Below are positions 63,080-64,000 of a stretch of 64,000 nt of DNA, piece after piece (position 1 is the stretch's first letter; each line of letters starts with the position of its first letter). A program made the translations under genes and the position numbers. The notes under the pieces were generated by a model. The model searched no databases. It was given only the letters and a program-made list of their open reading frames with translations, and had not been told where the DNA came from. The stretch covers positions 5,398,001 through 5,462,000 of the forward strand of contig NZ_CP010407.1 in NCBI RefSeq assembly GCF_000830005.1, written 5' to 3'. The DNA comes from Streptomyces vietnamensis (GTDB lineage: Bacteria; Actinomycetota; Actinomycetes; Streptomycetales; Streptomycetaceae).

Positions 63080-64000
63080 GTGGACGGACGGCTGAGGCGT
63101 GTGTGGAGGCGGGGACGCTGGTGGGTCCTCGGCCTCGTCCTCCTCCTCGTCGTGCCCCCGCTCTTCGGCGCCCTGGCCCTGCGCGTCAGTTACACGGGCG
63201 ACCTGACGGACGACGCGAGGACCCGCGGCAAGGACGCCTTCTGGATCGGGCACGCCTGGGTCGACGGACGGAAGAAGGACGCCGACCTCAAGGCCCTCGC
63301 CGGGCGCCTCAAGGGCAGCGGGATACGCGATCTGTACGTGCACGCGGGGCCCCTGGAGCACGACGGCACCCTGTCGGCGGCGAAGTACCCCCGCGCCCGG
63401 TGGCTGATCGACGGGGTGCACCGCACGATGCCGGGGATACGGGTCCAGGCCTGGCTGGGCGACGTCCTGGCCACGGAGGGGCCCGTGGGGCTGCGCCTGG
63501 AGGACGCCGGATCCCGCCGGGCCGTGGTGGGTTCGGCCCGCCGGATCCTCGACGCCGGCTTCGACGGGGTCCACTTCGACCTGGAGCCGCTGCACTCCGA
63601 CGACCGGGACTACCTCTCCCTCCTCGATGATTTTGGGAAGCTGACCCGGGCCCGCAAGGTCCCGCTCTCGGTGGCCGCCCACCAGATCGACCCGCTGCCG
63701 GGCGCGCACTCGGTGCTGGGCGCGGTCAGTTCGAACGGCAGCGAGAAGTGGTGGTCGCAGGAGTTCTTCGGCGAGGTCGCCCGGCGCGTCGACCAGATCG
63801 CCGTCATGTCGTACGACACCTGGATGCCGCTGGAGAGCCTGTACGGCGGGTACGTCGCCCAGCAGACGGCCCTCGCCCTCGAAGCGACCCCCGAGACCAC
63901 CGACCTGCTCATCGGCCTCCCCTTCTTCCACGAGGACGACCTCGGTCACCACGAGGACGCGGAGACGGTCGCCGCGGCCGTCAAGGGCGCGAGACTCGGG
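63080..64000 (+). CDS. GH18-like membrane-anchored hydrolase, N-terminal part
   Basis: 307 codons, cut by the window end. An N-terminal membrane helix (about 12-35, WWVLGLVLLLVVPPLFGALAL) leads to a TIM-barrel-like domain with GFDGVHFDLEPL, which fits the DxxDxDxE catalytic strand of glycoside hydrolase family 18 and its spore-peptidoglycan relatives. The next strands VPLSVAAHQ and IAVMSYDTW also match. GTG 63080 has gggggg upstream. Probably a wall- or chitin-related hydrolase; the catalytic glutamate is present (E in DLEP). Confidence 0.72.
   Translation, partial: MDGRLRRVWRRGRWWVLGLVLLLVVPPLFGALALRVSYTGDLTDDARTRGKDAFWIGHAWVDGRKKDADLKALAGRLKGSGIRDLYVHAGPLEHDGTLSAAKYPRARWLIDGVHRTMPGIRVQAWLGDVLATEGPVGLRLEDAGSRRAVVGSARRILDAGFDGVHFDLEPLHSDDRDYLSLLDDFGKLTRARKVPLSVAAHQIDPLPGAHSVLGAVSSNGSEKWWSQEFFGEVARRVDQIAVMSYDTWMPLESLYGGYVAQQTALALEATPETTDLLIGLPFFHEDDLGHHEDAETVAAAVKGARLG

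Overview
The window is a piece of an actinobacterial, almost certainly Streptomyces, chromosome. GC is very high throughout, genes prefer G/C at third codon positions, GTG starts and ATGA/GTGA stop-start overlaps are common, and the families are typical of the genus: a WhiB-like regulator, a SARP/AfsR-type regulator, SpoIIE-type phosphatases paired with HATPase domains, a secreted subtilase, a GDSL-ricin B protein and polyphosphate glucokinase. The order ahpD-ahpC-oxyR, fumC, class I fumarase, whiB-like, glpX, xseB-xseA, ispH, ppgK, ychF matches the conserved Streptomyces core.

Layout. 1-6.8 kb: the end of an AI-2E-type membrane protein, a membrane-anchored unknown, the divergent peroxide module ahpCD/oxyR, and a PadR-controlled ABC exporter operon. 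7.1-17 kb: a class A penicillin-binding protein, a GAF-SpoIIE-HATPase phosphatase, a DUF402 protein, class II fumarase, and a secreted cluster (GDSL esterase with lectin domain, AOC-like barrel protein, HAD acid phosphatase). 17-30.2 kb: class I fumarase, DUF1707 protein, WhiB-like regulator, glpX, DUF4245 protein, nitroreductase-family enzyme, xseBA, an APC permease, ispH, ppgK, a DUF6542 membrane protein and ychF.

30.2-44.0 kb is a foreign island of about 13.8 kb. A 17-bp direct repeat marks its ends: one copy is the 3' end of ychF (30223-30239), the other lies at 43976-43992 beside a Streptomyces-type tyrosine integrase that is broken by two single-base deletions. The cargo is defensive: hsdR-hsdS-hsdM in a tightly overlapping unit; then, after a strong hairpin, a second hsdM paralogue and an AIPR-family protein with an N-terminal PD-(D/E)XK-like nuclease motif; then a VapBC toxin-antitoxin pair on the other strand. 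The hsdM2-AIPR pair behind its own hairpin is the best candidate for an undescribed defence module.

44-64 kb returns to chromosomal genes: a duplicated ABM-fold protein divergent from a SARP-NB-ARC-TPR regulator, a DUF4232 lipoprotein, a threonine-synthase-like enzyme, a subtilase with P domain, a septum-formation-family membrane protein, a GntR/UTRA regulator, an NCS1 permease with an unusual cysteine-rich tail, a small SPOR-like protein, a Nudix hydrolase, a stand-alone RsbW-like ATPase, a PAS-PAS-GAF-SpoIIE-HATPase phosphatase, a TPM-PspA pair, and the start of a GH18-like protein.

Two patterns run across the window. Ten genes have a TANNNT -10 box 6-7 nt before the start codon, the layout expected of leaderless mRNAs. 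Tandem repeats of 11-71 bp sit on or next to the stop codons of at least eight genes. I saw no tRNA, rRNA or CRISPR array.
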